Source of the DNA: Firmicutes bacterium UBA5389
GTDB taxonomy: Bacteria; Bacillota; DTU025
Length of the DNA: 58,766 nucleotides
Reading direction: 5' to 3'
Assembly (NCBI GenBank): GCA_002409965.1
Contig: DHON01000065.1
Location: forward strand, 12,319-71,084
The notes beneath the pieces are model-generated. The model saw only the letters and a program-made list of their open reading frames with translations, was not told where the DNA came from and did no database searches. The translations under genes and the position numbers were made by a program. Position 1 is the stretch's first letter. Each line of letters starts with the position of its first letter. Shown piece by piece: positions 42,201 to 51,204 of this stretch.

Positions 42201-43433
42201 ATGAAAGCATGCGAGAGCAACTCCATTCTCGCCAGGGCCATTGCCGCACAGGAAGCCATGGTCGCGGCGAGACGGGCCATACACCGGTGCCCTGAGCTGG
42301 GGTTTGAAGAGCATGCAACGGCCCGGTTGATAGCGAACAGGCTTCGAGACCTCGGTCTCGAGGTCAGAACGGGAGTGGGTGGAACAGGCGTGGTGGCTGT
42401 GCTCAGGGGCGCCTCACCCGGTCCGATGGTGGCGCTAAGGGCCGACATGGACGCCCTTCCAGTCTACGAGGAGACTGGCCTGCCATACGCGTCCGAGCAT
42501 CCGGGCCTGATGCATGCGTGCGCCCATGACATGCATTGTGCGGCCTTGCTGGGTGTGGCCGCGGTCCTCAAGGAGTACGCCTGCCGGATGCGGGGGGCAG
42601 TGGTCTTCATGTTCCAGCCCGCGGAGGAAACGGACGGCGGGGCAAGGGCTTTCATTGATGCGGGCGTTCTGACTGAGCACGAGCCTGATGCCGTGTTTGG
42701 GCTTCACATGTGGCCTGATCTTGAGGTCGGCAAGGTAGGGATCCGCGAAGGCCCCGTCATGGCATCGCTCGACAGTTTCGACATTGAACTAGCTGGCTCC
42801 ACTGCGCACGGGGCGATGCCCCATCGGGGACGCGATGCCGTTCTGGCGGCCTCGGCTGTGGTGATCGGCCTACAGCAGATCGTTTCGAGGAATGTGGACC
42901 CGATGGAAGCGGCGGTTGTTACGGTGGGCACACTGCACTCGGGCAAGGCGCGGAACATCATCGCCGACCGTGCCGTCATTACTGGTACAGTCCGCACGCT
43001 GGGAGAGCCGGTGAGGGAGCTGGTGGCCTCGAGGATTGAGGAAGTGACGACGATGTCCGCAAGAGCCTGCGGGGTAGAGTCGCATCTGACATATGACCGA
43101 CTCCTCCCAACGCTCGCGAATGACGAGCGGATGTGCCAGATTGCCGCCGGGTCAGCTCAGGAAGTGCTGGGGCCGGGGTGCATCCAGCATACAAAGCCCA
43201 GCATGGCTGCTGACGATTTCTCTTTGTTCGCCGAGAGAGTGCCCGGCTGCTATCTCTTCTTCGGCTGCACGACGGCGGGCGATGCGGCTTATCCGCTGCA
43301 CAATGGACATTTCGCGCCGAGTGAGGATGCACTGCCCATAGCATGCGCGGTCATGGCGAGACTGTGTTTGGATTATTCCCATTACTCGGCTTCGCAATTG
43401 GAAGGTCGATTTGGGTCCGAGAGGCAGGACTAG
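42201..43433 (+). CDS. M20-family amidohydrolase (N-acyl-amino acid hydrolase type)
   Basis: 410 residues. Metal-site wording: MHACAHDMHCAALLG (the family norm is HxCGHDxHxA, so a Gly is replaced by Ala), FMFQPAEETDGGARAFIDAGVL and a late His in ADDFSLFAERVPGCYLFFG. The lid domain includes IELAGSTAHGAMPHRGRDAV. This is the IAA-amino acid/hippurate/N-acetyl amino acid hydrolase group. It is the last gene of the GntR/UTRA run, 40 bases after the dehydrogenase, although a link between amide hydrolysis and sugar breakdown is not obvious. Cytoplasmic. Confidence 0.9.
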   Translation: MKACESNSILARAIAAQEAMVAARRAIHRCPELGFEEHATARLIANRLRDLGLEVRTGVGGTGVVAVLRGASPGPMVALRADMDALPVYEETGLPYASEHPGLMHACAHDMHCAALLGVAAVLKEYACRMRGAVVFMFQPAEETDGGARAFIDAGVLTEHEPDAVFGLHMWPDLEVGKVGIREGPVMASLDSFDIELAGSTAHGAMPHRGRDAVLAASAVVIGLQQIVSRNVDPMEAAVVTVGTLHSGKARNIIADRAVITGTVRTLGEPVRELVASRIEEVTTMSARACGVESHLTYDRLLPTLANDERMCQIAAGSAQEVLGPGCIQHTKPSMAADDFSLFAERVPGCYLFFGCTTAGDAAYPLHNGHFAPSEDALPIACAVMARLCLDYSHYSASQLEGRFGSERQD

Positions 43434-43454
43434 CACTCTCCGCGTCGAATCATC

Positions 43455-43475
43455 TTGGTAGGATAAACAGACCAA
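43455..43475. promoter_or_regulatory. Possible operator before the GntR/FCD gene
   Basis: TTGGT and ACCAA arms are separated by 11 bases, about one helical turn, 35 bases before the regulator start. Weak; many short repeats of this size arise by chance. Confidence 0.3.
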
Positions 43476-43509
43476 TTGACCTCATGATTGAGAAGGGCAG
43501 TGGTCAGAG

Positions 43510-44193
43510 ATGGTGCTGCAGCCCCGGAATCTCTACTCCGAGGTGCTGGACGGTCTCCGCAAGATGATTGAGAGCGGTGAGATCAGAGAGGGAGAGCGCA
43601 TTCCCCCCGAACGAGTCCTAGCCGAGAGGTTCGGAGTCAGCCGGACGTGTGTGCGCGAGGCGCTGGGCGCGCTCAAGCTGAGCGGCGTGATACAGGGGCG
43701 CCCGGGCGCCGGAACGTATCTTGCCAAGGTAAGCCCCGGGGGGATTGACAGGTCCGATCTGCTCTTGGTGGAAGAAGGGAGTCCCTTTGAGATCTTGGAG
43801 TCCAGAAAAATCATCGAGCCGGCCATAGCGGCTCTTGCGGCGCGCAAGGCCACTGCCGAGGATATCGCTGGGCTTGTGCAGGCGATGGAGCGTCTACATG
43901 AATCGGCAGGAGACTCCGAATCACTCACAGCAGCCGACAAGCAATTCCACCTGAGCATGGCTGAGGCGACACACAACAGGATCCTCATCAGAGCACTTGG
44001 GCAGATCCTCGACCTAATGCAGAGAATCTACTATCCCGCGGTGGGCATTGTGGGGCCGGTCGACGGCTATTACGAGACCCACAACGAAGTGTTCAAGAGT
44101 GTCCAGGCTAGGAACTCGCGGGGCGCCGAGAGGGCGATGAGGGCGCACCTTATGGCCGTGGAGCTCGACTTGGAGAGCCTGTCCGATTTCTGA
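43510..44193 (+). CDS. GntR-family regulator with FCD domain (FadR subfamily)
   Basis: 227 residues. The winged HTH is EVLDGLRKMIESGEIREGER, IPPERVLAERFGVSRTCVRE, ALGALKLSGVIQGRPGAGTY. The FCD ligand domain is all-helical, with metal-ligand type residues in ADKQFHLSMAEATHN and a late His in MRAHL. FadR-subfamily proteins sense carboxylic acids such as lactate, gluconate or glucuronate. It lies 153 bases upstream of a sugar ABC transporter on the same strand and is its most likely regulator. The preceding M20 gene ends 76 bases upstream. Confidence 0.9.
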   Translation: MVLQPRNLYSEVLDGLRKMIESGEIREGERIPPERVLAERFGVSRTCVREALGALKLSGVIQGRPGAGTYLAKVSPGGIDRSDLLLVEEGSPFEILESRKIIEPAIAALAARKATAEDIAGLVQAMERLHESAGDSESLTAADKQFHLSMAEATHNRILIRALGQILDLMQRIYYPAVGIVGPVDGYYETHNEVFKSVQARNSRGAERAMRAHLMAVELDLESLSDF

Positions 44194-44252
44194 CTGTTTC
44201 AGATGTACAGTCAAGCTCAGGCGGAAGCTTCTAGGGGTTCGAGAGGGAGGTG

Positions 44253-44330
44253 ATGCAGGCACCACACAGCATGACCTGGACTCTACGCATAACAGCTGGA
44301 CGAACGGATGCAGATCTAAACGACTACTAG
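44253..44330 (+). other. Possible 25-residue leader ORF before the binding-protein gene
   Basis: ATG 44253 follows GGGAGG at a tight spacing. The frame ends with a TAG that forms part of the TAGGAGGTG ribosome site of the next gene, an arrangement that would allow coupling. Composition is unremarkable (MQAPHSMTWTLRIT...). Speculative. Confidence 0.25.
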
Positions 44331-44346
44331 GAGGTGCTCTGGTTCG

Positions 44347-45600
44347 ATGAAACGAATGATGATGGCCACTCTCCTGATAGCTCTGGTCATGGCGCCGATC
44401 GGAGTTGCTAGCGGCGCAAACAAGCAGATTCAGTTCCCAAGCTGGATGTGGGGTGAAGCTGGAACCGGCGACTGGTTCAAAGATGGTGTAGCCCTTTACG
44501 AATCCCAGAACCCCGGTGTGAAGGTGGTCCCCGCGCTGGTTCCAGCGGGTCAGTATGAGGAGAAACTGCTCATCGACATGGCAGGCGGAGGCGCGCCTGA
44601 CCTGGCTCCTGTGTTCACCAACATGATGCCCAAGCTCATGCGTATGGGCCTGCTTGAGCCCCTCGATGACTACCTGGCCAAGGCGGACTGGAAGAGCAAC
44701 TTGCTCCCGGTTCAGAAAGTGGCTCAGTACAATGGGAAGACCTACGGCGTCGTCCTCACGGCTTCGCCCAACGGGTTGATCTACAACAAGAAGTTGCTGG
44801 ACAAGGCGGGCGTTGCTGTGCCCACCACGCCCGAGGAGATGCTGGTTGCCGCACGAAAAGTGAAGCAGGCTACCGGTGCCTTCGGGTACGGTTTCGCCAC
44901 CAGAACAGCTGATGTCCTCGAGGCCTACATCCCGCTCATGCAGTGGGCTATCGGCTTCGGGGGCGATTTCTCCAAGGATGGCGTGCCCACGGCGAACAAT
45001 CCCAAGACCATCGAAGGCCTGGAATTCCTGAAGCGCTTCTTCGACGAAGGCCTGACTCCCAAGGGCCTTGACGGCCCGATGCTGCGCAAGATGTTCGTCG
45101 AAGAGAAGATCGCGATGCTCATAGATGGACCTTGGGCGATCACGTATGTGAAGGAAGCGGCTCCGGATCTCTATGAGTATGTGGGATTCGCCGCTCCGCC
45201 CACTCCGACGCATGCGGCCATCACGGGCGGGGCTTTCTACACGATTCCTGTTCGGGCCAAGCACAAGCAGGAGGCGTTTGCGCTACTCTCAGTCTACAAC
45301 CAGCCTGAGTGGCAGAGCAGATGGCTCGAGGATCTACTGCAGATCCCGGGGCAGAATGCGGAGATCAGCCCTAAGCTCGCGAAAGAGCATCCGTGGATCG
45401 AGGGTATGGTGGATGTGGCTGCCAAGTATCCTGCTGGATTCGGCTACTCCGCACCTGGCTTTGAGGAGTATGCCGGCGAAGTTCAGCGAATGGTGGTCGA
45501 TGGCATCGCCAGCGTATGGGGCGGGCGGACCACTGTGGAAGCGGCCATGAACGATGTGCAGCAGAAAATGGTGAAGTGGGCTGCCACACTCAAGCGGTAG
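44347..45600 (+). CDS. Sugar ABC transporter substrate-binding protein
   Basis: 417 residues. Signal peptide MKRMMMATLLIALVMAPIGVASG, no lipobox. The family 1 binding-protein fold shows WMWGEAGTGDWFKDGVALYE, VVPALVPAGQYEEKLLIDMAGG, APDLAPVFTNMMPKLMRMGL and EEKIAMLIDGPWAITYVKE. ATG follows AGGAGGTG at ten bases. Two permeases follow after a strong hairpin, in the classic binding protein-MalF-MalG order. No ATPase gene is present. The ligand is unknown; regulation by a FadR-type protein hints at a uronate or sugar acid rather than a neutral sugar (inference). Confidence 0.9.
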   Translation: MKRMMMATLLIALVMAPIGVASGANKQIQFPSWMWGEAGTGDWFKDGVALYESQNPGVKVVPALVPAGQYEEKLLIDMAGGGAPDLAPVFTNMMPKLMRMGLLEPLDDYLAKADWKSNLLPVQKVAQYNGKTYGVVLTASPNGLIYNKKLLDKAGVAVPTTPEEMLVAARKVKQATGAFGYGFATRTADVLEAYIPLMQWAIGFGGDFSKDGVPTANNPKTIEGLEFLKRFFDEGLTPKGLDGPMLRKMFVEEKIAMLIDGPWAITYVKEAAPDLYEYVGFAAPPTPTHAAITGGAFYTIPVRAKHKQEAFALLSVYNQPEWQSRWLEDLLQIPGQNAEISPKLAKEHPWIEGMVDVAAKYPAGFGYSAPGFEEYAGEVQRMVVDGIASVWGGRTTVEAAMNDVQQKMVKWAATLKR

Positions 45601-45614
45601 CAAGATGGTACATC

Positions 45615-45642
45615 GAGAGGGCGGATATCTATCCGCCCTCTC
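45615..45642 (+). promoter_or_regulatory. Intercistronic hairpin after the binding-protein gene
   Basis: Perfect 11-bp stem GAGAGGGCGGA / TCCGCCCTCTC with a six-base loop, 15 bases after the binding-protein stop and 48 before the permease start. Likely an mRNA stability or attenuation element. Confidence 0.7.
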
Positions 45643-45690
45643 ACGATCATTATCAGTCGTAGCTAGTCATAGTTTAGGAGGCTATTCTTG

Positions 45691-46572
45691 GTGAGCCGAA
45701 TGCGAACAGCGTTGCCCAATACAGCCGTGAACAGGGTATCAGCTGCCCTGATCTTGCCCGCTGCGATAGTAATGGGCGCAGTAGTGATATACCCTATCTT
45801 GACGACGATCGGGCTGAGCTTGACCGATGCACCCTTGATCTCACTTTCGCCGCCGTCATTCGCGGGGCTGTCTAACTACGCTGAGTGGTTGAGCAATCCG
45901 GACTTCTGGCGATCACTTTGGATTACTCTGATCTACACGTTTGGAGTAACCATTGGCTCTTACGCGATTGGGTTGTTCACAGCGTTGCTTCTGAACCTGG
46001 ACTTTCCGGGCAGGGCGATACTCAGAGGACTGGTGCTGTTGCCGTGGGCTATCCCCGAAGTGGCAGCGGTAATGACGTGGAACTGGATGCTGGACTACCA
46101 GTTCGGCATCGTCAACAGCCTTCTGGGCTCGCAGGTGGGATGGGTCACTGATTCAGCGATGGCGCTTTGGACTGTGACTATTGTGACCATATGGAAGCAA
46201 TTCCCACTCGCCACGGTGGTGCTGCTAGCGGGGTTGCAGGCTATTCCACGAGAGCTCTACGAGGCTGCGAATGTGGACGGCGCAAGCCGACTGCAGCAGT
46301 TCGTCCATGTTACCCTGCCGGGGCTGAAGCCAGTGAACTCCGTGTTGGTCATGATGCTGATTCTCTACACATTCAAGAGGATTTCCATAATCTATCTTCT
46401 CACGGGGGGAGGGCCCGCGAAGGCCACCGAGATCCTGCCGGTAATCACTTATCTGGAGGCTTTCAAGTACTTCCGTCTCGGTTCGGCATCTGCCGTCGGC
46501 ATACTTGCGCTTGGGTTCACCTTGGTCATCACGTTGGTCTATTCGAGGGTTTTCCTGAGAGAGGAGGCTTGA
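45691..46572 (+). CDS. Carbohydrate ABC transporter permease (MalF/UgpA type)
   Basis: 293 residues from GTG at 45691, nine bases after AGGAGG (TTG 45688 also fits). Six membrane segments; the start includes AALILPAAIVMGAVVIYPILTTIGLSLTD. The EAA loop reads RELYEAANVDGASRLQQFVHVTLPGLKP. It makes the membrane channel with the next gene product, starting seven bases after its stop. The ATPase must come from elsewhere. Confidence 0.9.
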   Translation: MSRMRTALPNTAVNRVSAALILPAAIVMGAVVIYPILTTIGLSLTDAPLISLSPPSFAGLSNYAEWLSNPDFWRSLWITLIYTFGVTIGSYAIGLFTALLLNLDFPGRAILRGLVLLPWAIPEVAAVMTWNWMLDYQFGIVNSLLGSQVGWVTDSAMALWTVTIVTIWKQFPLATVVLLAGLQAIPRELYEAANVDGASRLQQFVHVTLPGLKPVNSVLVMMLILYTFKRISIIYLLTGGGPAKATEILPVITYLEAFKYFRLGSASAVGILALGFTLVITLVYSRVFLREEA

Positions 46573-46579
46573 GGGCAGC

Positions 46580-47404
46580 ATGAGGAGACCGAAGGGAAGC
46601 ATCGCTGTTCTAGTCGTTGCGGTAATCGTGGTATTTGCCCTCAACTTTCCGGTGTACTGGATGTTCGTGCAGTCAATCACAGCTGAGAGCATGTTCACCG
46701 AGCGCCCTAGCTTGCTTCCAAAGGATCCATCGCTCAACGCGTTCAAGAGGATCTGCGAAGCCAAGCCGATAGGGCAGTGGTTTGTGAACACTCTCATCGT
46801 GGCAGTGGGCACTGTCGCCCTGTCGATGCCGCTGGCTGCAGGCGCGGCATTCAGCCTATCACGCTACAAGACGACGCTCAATTCAGTCACTGGACTTGCC
46901 ATTCTGGGGACTCAGATGCTCTCTGCATCGCTTCTGGCGATACCCATATATGTGCTGTTCAGGCGGACCGGACTCCACGACAAGCTGGGCGGGCTGATAG
47001 TCGCGAACACAGCTTTCACGTTGCCGATGAGCATATGGGTGCTGAAAGGATTCTTTGACGCGATCCCCAAGGAGCTGGACGAAGCGGCCATGATCGACGG
47101 CTGCACCGTTGGGCAGATGATATGGCAGGTGATAATGCCACTGGTGCTCCCGGGAATGGTGGCTGTATCGATATTCGCTTTCATCCTTGCCTGGGACGAG
47201 TTCTTCTTTGCGCGCACGCTTGTGAGCAGCCAGGGCAATTGGGTGCTGTCGGTGGGCCTCAGTTCGTTCCGAGAGGAGTTCACTATTAACTGGAGCGACA
47301 TGATGGCGGCCGCAGTGCTGTTTACCATTCCTCCGATAGTGCTGTTCATGTTCATCCAGAAACACCTGGTCAGCGGGCTCACTGGAGGAGCTGTCAAGGG
47401 ATAG
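46580..47404 (+). CDS. Carbohydrate ABC transporter permease (MalG/UgpE type)
   Basis: 274 residues, six membrane segments. Start region VLVVAVIVVFALNFPVYWMFVQSITAESMF. The EAA loop is PKELDEAAMIDGCTVGQMIWQVIMPLVLP. The end KHLVSGLTGGAVKG is the usual MalG ending. GAGAGGAGG lies upstream inside the partner gene. The AOR-family gene starts 46 bases after its stop codon with no terminator between, so the two are probably cotranscribed. Confidence 0.9.
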   Translation: MRRPKGSIAVLVVAVIVVFALNFPVYWMFVQSITAESMFTERPSLLPKDPSLNAFKRICEAKPIGQWFVNTLIVAVGTVALSMPLAAGAAFSLSRYKTTLNSVTGLAILGTQMLSASLLAIPIYVLFRRTGLHDKLGGLIVANTAFTLPMSIWVLKGFFDAIPKELDEAAMIDGCTVGQMIWQVIMPLVLPGMVAVSIFAFILAWDEFFFARTLVSSQGNWVLSVGLSSFREEFTINWSDMMAAAVLFTIPPIVLFMFIQKHLVSGLTGGAVKG

Positions 47405-47450
47405 AGGGGTATCTTGGGGGCACAATGAGAGCGCGAACGGGGGGACTGCA

Positions 47451-49319
47451 ATGCTTGGTGGATACATGGGCAGGATACTATGGGTAGATCTTTCTGAAAG
47501 AAAGCTGACAGACCAGTGCCTGGATGAGAAGATGTGCCGAGATTACCTCGGCGGCTATGGCATCGGGATGCGGATGACATACGACAATCAGAAGGCCAGC
47601 CTGGACCCGCTGGATCCGGGCAGCATTGTAGCGTTCGGGACTGGACCGCTTACCGGAAGTCCGGCCGTGATCGGCTCCAGATTCACCGTAATGGGCAAAT
47701 CGCCGATCTCGCAGACTTGGGGAGACGCAAACTCCGGAGGATACTTTGGCCCCGCGCTGAAGCGCGCGGGCTACGACATGGTGTTCTTGACTGGCGCGTC
47801 CGACACTCCCGTCTATCTCTCCATCGACAACGGCCGCGCTGAGCTCAAGGATGCGCTAGAGCTCTGGGGGATGACCACGTACGAAGTGGATAGCACCCTG
47901 AAAGGGCTGTATGGCCGTGACTCCCAAGTGGCGTGCATTGGCCCTGCAGGAGAGCGGGGAAGTCTGCTTTCCTGCATCATTCACGACAGAGGCCGGGCCG
48001 CTGCACGGTCCGGTTTCGGGGCAGTACTCGGCTCGAAGAAGGTCAAGGCCATCGTGGTTCGCGGCGACGAAGCCGTTCCGGTTGCGGATGCCGAGAAGGC
48101 CAAGGCGCTGAGGAGCAAGTACGTGCGGCAGATCAGGGTGGAGCATGTGGGATCATCGCAGCTCTACATGATTGGAACTCCCGCTCTGTTCGGCCTGTGC
48201 GCGCTTGGCGGCGATGCCCCCGTGAAGAACTGGTCTGGCGCATGTCTAGGCGATTTTGACCAGTCTCAGATCGAGTCGCTGCATCACGACAACTTCTACA
48301 AGTTCAAGACGAAGAAATACGGCTGCTTCGGATGCCCGATTGCGTGTAGCGGAACATTCGATATCGCTGAGGGGCCATATGCCGTAAGCCACAGTCATCA
48401 GCCTGAATACGAGACGATATCCGCTTTCGGATCCAACTGCATGAACAGCAACCCCGAGTCCATCATCAAGGCCAACGACATCTGCAACAGCTACGGGCTG
48501 GACACTATCGGGACGGGATCGATGATAGCATTCGCCATGGAGGCCTACGAAAAAGGCCTTATCAGCGCGGAGGACGCCGGCGGCCTCGATCTGTCGTGGG
48601 GGAATCCCGATGCCGTTGTGAAGCTGGCAGAGGACATAGCGCTCGGCCGCGGGCTGGGCGAAGTCCTGTCCATGGGGCTTGAAAGGGCAGCCGAGGCCAT
48701 AGGAGGGGGCGCCGAGTCCTTTGCCGTCCACGTGCAGGGCGAAGCAATAGCCATGCATGACCCGAGATTCGAGCCCGCCATGAGTGTCATATATCGGATG
48801 TTTCCCGGAAAACACATACAGGCATCGCAGTTCTGCAAACCGCCCGCCTTCGATGATGAGATCCCCGGCTACGGTGCCGACCGGGAGCGGCAGGCGGGGC
48901 GAGGCACGCAGCTTAAGTCGCTTGAGTGCCTGTGCAACGTGGTCAACTGCGCGGGGGTATGCGTGTTCGGATACCTTTCCACCCATGTGGATTGCGTGCC
49001 CGAGTTCCTATCTGCCGTCACAGGGGTTGATATGGGAGTGCCGGAGGCCATTGAAGTGGGCGAGCGCATCTCCAACATGAGGCAGGCCTTCAACATTCGT
49101 GAAGGAGTCAACTTGGTGAAGACCAAAGTCCCGGCCCGAGTGCTTGGAGCCCCGCCGCTTGGGGCAGGTCCTACCGCCGGATTCTCGGTCGATTCGGACT
49201 TGATCCTGTCCGAGTATCTTGATGCCATGCGCTGGTCGCACGAAGACGGCCGCCCGTCGAAGGAAAGGCTCTTGGAGCTGGGCATGGAAGACGTGGCTCG
49301 GGATTTGTATGCAAGTTGA
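47451..49319 (+). CDS. Aldehyde:ferredoxin oxidoreductase family protein (tungsten enzyme)
   Basis: 622 residues, the normal length. The N-domain starts GGYMGRILWVDLSERKL and has DYLGGYGIGMRM, TGPLTGSPAVIGSRFTVMGKSP and GDANSGGYFGPALKRAGYD, which bind the tungstobispterin. The [4Fe-4S] ligands are YGCFGCPIACSG plus a later Cys near ECLCNVVNCAG. The family oxidises aldehydes to acids and passes electrons to ferredoxin, or runs in reverse. Specificity classes (AOR, FOR, GAPOR, WOR) cannot be separated here. Its position behind a sugar transporter suggests oxidation of a sugar-derived aldehyde. It needs tungsten or molybdenum cofactor genes elsewhere. Confidence 0.92.
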   Translation: MLGGYMGRILWVDLSERKLTDQCLDEKMCRDYLGGYGIGMRMTYDNQKASLDPLDPGSIVAFGTGPLTGSPAVIGSRFTVMGKSPISQTWGDANSGGYFGPALKRAGYDMVFLTGASDTPVYLSIDNGRAELKDALELWGMTTYEVDSTLKGLYGRDSQVACIGPAGERGSLLSCIIHDRGRAAARSGFGAVLGSKKVKAIVVRGDEAVPVADAEKAKALRSKYVRQIRVEHVGSSQLYMIGTPALFGLCALGGDAPVKNWSGACLGDFDQSQIESLHHDNFYKFKTKKYGCFGCPIACSGTFDIAEGPYAVSHSHQPEYETISAFGSNCMNSNPESIIKANDICNSYGLDTIGTGSMIAFAMEAYEKGLISAEDAGGLDLSWGNPDAVVKLAEDIALGRGLGEVLSMGLERAAEAIGGGAESFAVHVQGEAIAMHDPRFEPAMSVIYRMFPGKHIQASQFCKPPAFDDEIPGYGADRERQAGRGTQLKSLECLCNVVNCAGVCVFGYLSTHVDCVPEFLSAVTGVDMGVPEAIEVGERISNMRQAFNIREGVNLVKTKVPARVLGAPPLGAGPTAGFSVDSDLILSEYLDAMRWSHEDGRPSKERLLELGMEDVARDLYAS

Positions 49320-49322
49320 CGC

Positions 49323-51104
49323 CTAAGCTAGATCGTACTTGGCGAGTTTCCTGTACAGTGTAGTTACGTGTATTCCGAGCTCCCGGGCAGCCTTTTCCTT
49401 TGCGCGAGGCTCGCCCTGAAAGCGCTGGAGCGCCTCCACTATCGCCGTGCGTTCCAGCGCTTCGAGGCCCTGGGGGCCGCCTGCCTCGTTGGGCCCATCT
49501 GAGCGTTTGGCGACCCGCACTCTCTGCGGGAGACTGGTCGCTCGCACTGTCGATTCAGACTCGATGTTCACGGCGTACTCCACGCTGTTGGAAAGCTCAC
49601 GTACGTTGCCGGGCCATTCGTACGCCAGCATGCATCGAAGGGCTGCATCGCTCAATGCGGCCATGCGCCTACCGGCTGTACGGCAGTGCTTGTCCAAGAA
49701 GAACCGTGCCAACATCGGGATGTCCTCCTTTCGTTCTCTGAGAGGAGGCATCCAGATCGGAACAACGTTGAGCCTGTAGAACAGGTCTTTGCGGAACTCG
49801 CGGCTTTCTACCATTGCGTCTAGGTCCCGATTGGTCGCGCCGATTATGCGGACATCGATGGGCCTGGACTCCACACTTCCCACCGGCTCTATCATCCTGT
49901 CTTCAAGCGCGCGCAACAGTTTCCCCTGCAGGTGGAGGGGCATGTCGCCGATTTCGTCCAGAAACAGCGTACCCCGGTTGGCAAGTTCAAACCGGCCCAG
50001 TTTGCCCTTCTTGCGCGCACCTGTGAATGCGCCCTCCTCGTAGCCGAACAGCTCGCTTTCGAGCAGCGTGTCGGGGATGGCGCTGCAGTTGACTACGACG
50101 AACGGCCCGTCCCTTCGCTTGCTTTCTCTGTGGATGGCCCGGGCCATGAGGCCCTTGCCGGTGCCGCTCTCTCCTCTGAGAAGCACTGTGGAATTGCCGG
50201 ACGCAATCTTCGCGGCGAACTCCTTCACCGACAGCATAGGCTGCGAGTCGCCAATGATGTCGTCAAAGGAGGTGGCTCGGTTCTCGTGCTCCCAGATTTC
50301 GTATGTGAGCTTGGACACATCGTCCAGGTGCTGAAAGGTCAACACTGCTCCCAAGGTCTTGCCGTCGATTGCCACTGGATATGCATTGCATATCGCGTCG
50401 ACCGTCTCTCCGGAATGCTGTTTTAGGCGAGTCCTGTGATGCTTGATCTCGGTTCCGCTTCCCAGCGCATCGTATAGCCCTGTCCCGGTCAGCACGTCCT
50501 GCAGAGGTCTGCCGACAACGGCCTCGGCAGATAGGTGAAGCGCGTCGAGGGCATATCGATTGGCCTGAGTCATGATCCCGTATTCGTCTACGACCAGCAC
50601 ACCCTGGTCGAACGCGCCTATGACCGCCTCGAGCTGACGGCGGCGGAGTCTGTCGCGCGCCATCGCCTCTTCGCTGGCTATCTTGGCGCTGAGCAGGTCG
50701 GCCATGCGTTCCAGAAATGCTACGTTGGCGCGCGCGTTGTCGAGCAGCCTTCCGCGTTGCGCCTGTGTGCGGCTGACCAAGCCCATCACTCCGACGATGG
50801 TGTTTCCGTGGCTGATGGGGCAGCACAGCTCGGCCGTGGCATAGCAGCGCTTGGCCATCACGCATGTGTAGCACAGCTCGTGGTGGCCTGGATCCTCGAT
50901 TATTATGGTTGCGCCGATCTGCAGCACATGGGCGTGTACGCGCCCCTGCCCCGCGAGGCTGTTGCCCAGCTGCCTGCTGAACTCGCCGGTGCCCGCCACC
51001 CGGAGTAGATCGCGGTCGGTGATTTCCACATCAACGCCGAGAGCCACTGCAATGGCTTCGGCCACTCTCTGCACATCATTCTGCACTGATCTCAGGCTTA
51101 ACAG
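49323..51104 (-). CDS. Sigma-54-dependent enhancer-binding regulator with PAS and Cys-rich sensor
   Basis: About 593 residues from CTG 51104, seven bases after AGGAGGG; the first conventional start in frame is GTG 51086 without a site. Residues below are numbered from the GTG. 1-~140: sensor domain with five cysteines (C72, C75, C81, C88, C89; HELCYTC...KRC...ELCC). ~150-260: PAS (GVLVVDEYGIMTQANRYAL). ~275-510: AAA+ with Walker A GESGTGKG (305-312), the sigma-54 contact GAFTGA (352-357), Walker B FLDEIGD and arginine-finger region. C-terminus: Fis-type HTH (AARELGIHVTTLYRKL). It is divergent from an operon with a perfect -24/-12 promoter and is its likely activator. Its stop is three bases from the AOR stop. 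Confidence 0.92.
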   Translation of the reverse strand: MLSLRSVQNDVQRVAEAIAVALGVDVEITDRDLLRVAGTGEFSRQLGNSLAGQGRVHAHVLQIGATIIIEDPGHHELCYTCVMAKRCYATAELCCPISHGNTIVGVMGLVSRTQAQRGRLLDNARANVAFLERMADLLSAKIASEEAMARDRLRRRQLEAVIGAFDQGVLVVDEYGIMTQANRYALDALHLSAEAVVGRPLQDVLTGTGLYDALGSGTEIKHHRTRLKQHSGETVDAICNAYPVAIDGKTLGAVLTFQHLDDVSKLTYEIWEHENRATSFDDIIGDSQPMLSVKEFAAKIASGNSTVLLRGESGTGKGLMARAIHRESKRRDGPFVVVNCSAIPDTLLESELFGYEEGAFTGARKKGKLGRFELANRGTLFLDEIGDMPLHLQGKLLRALEDRMIEPVGSVESRPIDVRIIGATNRDLDAMVESREFRKDLFYRLNVVPIWMPPLRERKEDIPMLARFFLDKHCRTAGRRMAALSDAALRCMLAYEWPGNVRELSNSVEYAVNIESESTVRATSLPQRVRVAKRSDGPNEAGGPQGLEALERTAIVEALQRFQGEPRAKEKAARELGIHVTTLYRKLAKYDLA

Positions 51105-51204
51105 GTGTGTTCCCTCCTGTCGGTCATAGGGTCAGGGTCTAGGCGGGGTTGGAAGTCGGCCCTTCTATCCGAGCATAGCACAGAAGCCTCGACAATAGCA
51201 AATT

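Noticed and set aside
44014..45264. 416-codon open frame on the - strand
   Set aside because: Antisense to the regulator and sugar-binding protein, which have clear family motifs and good ribosome sites.
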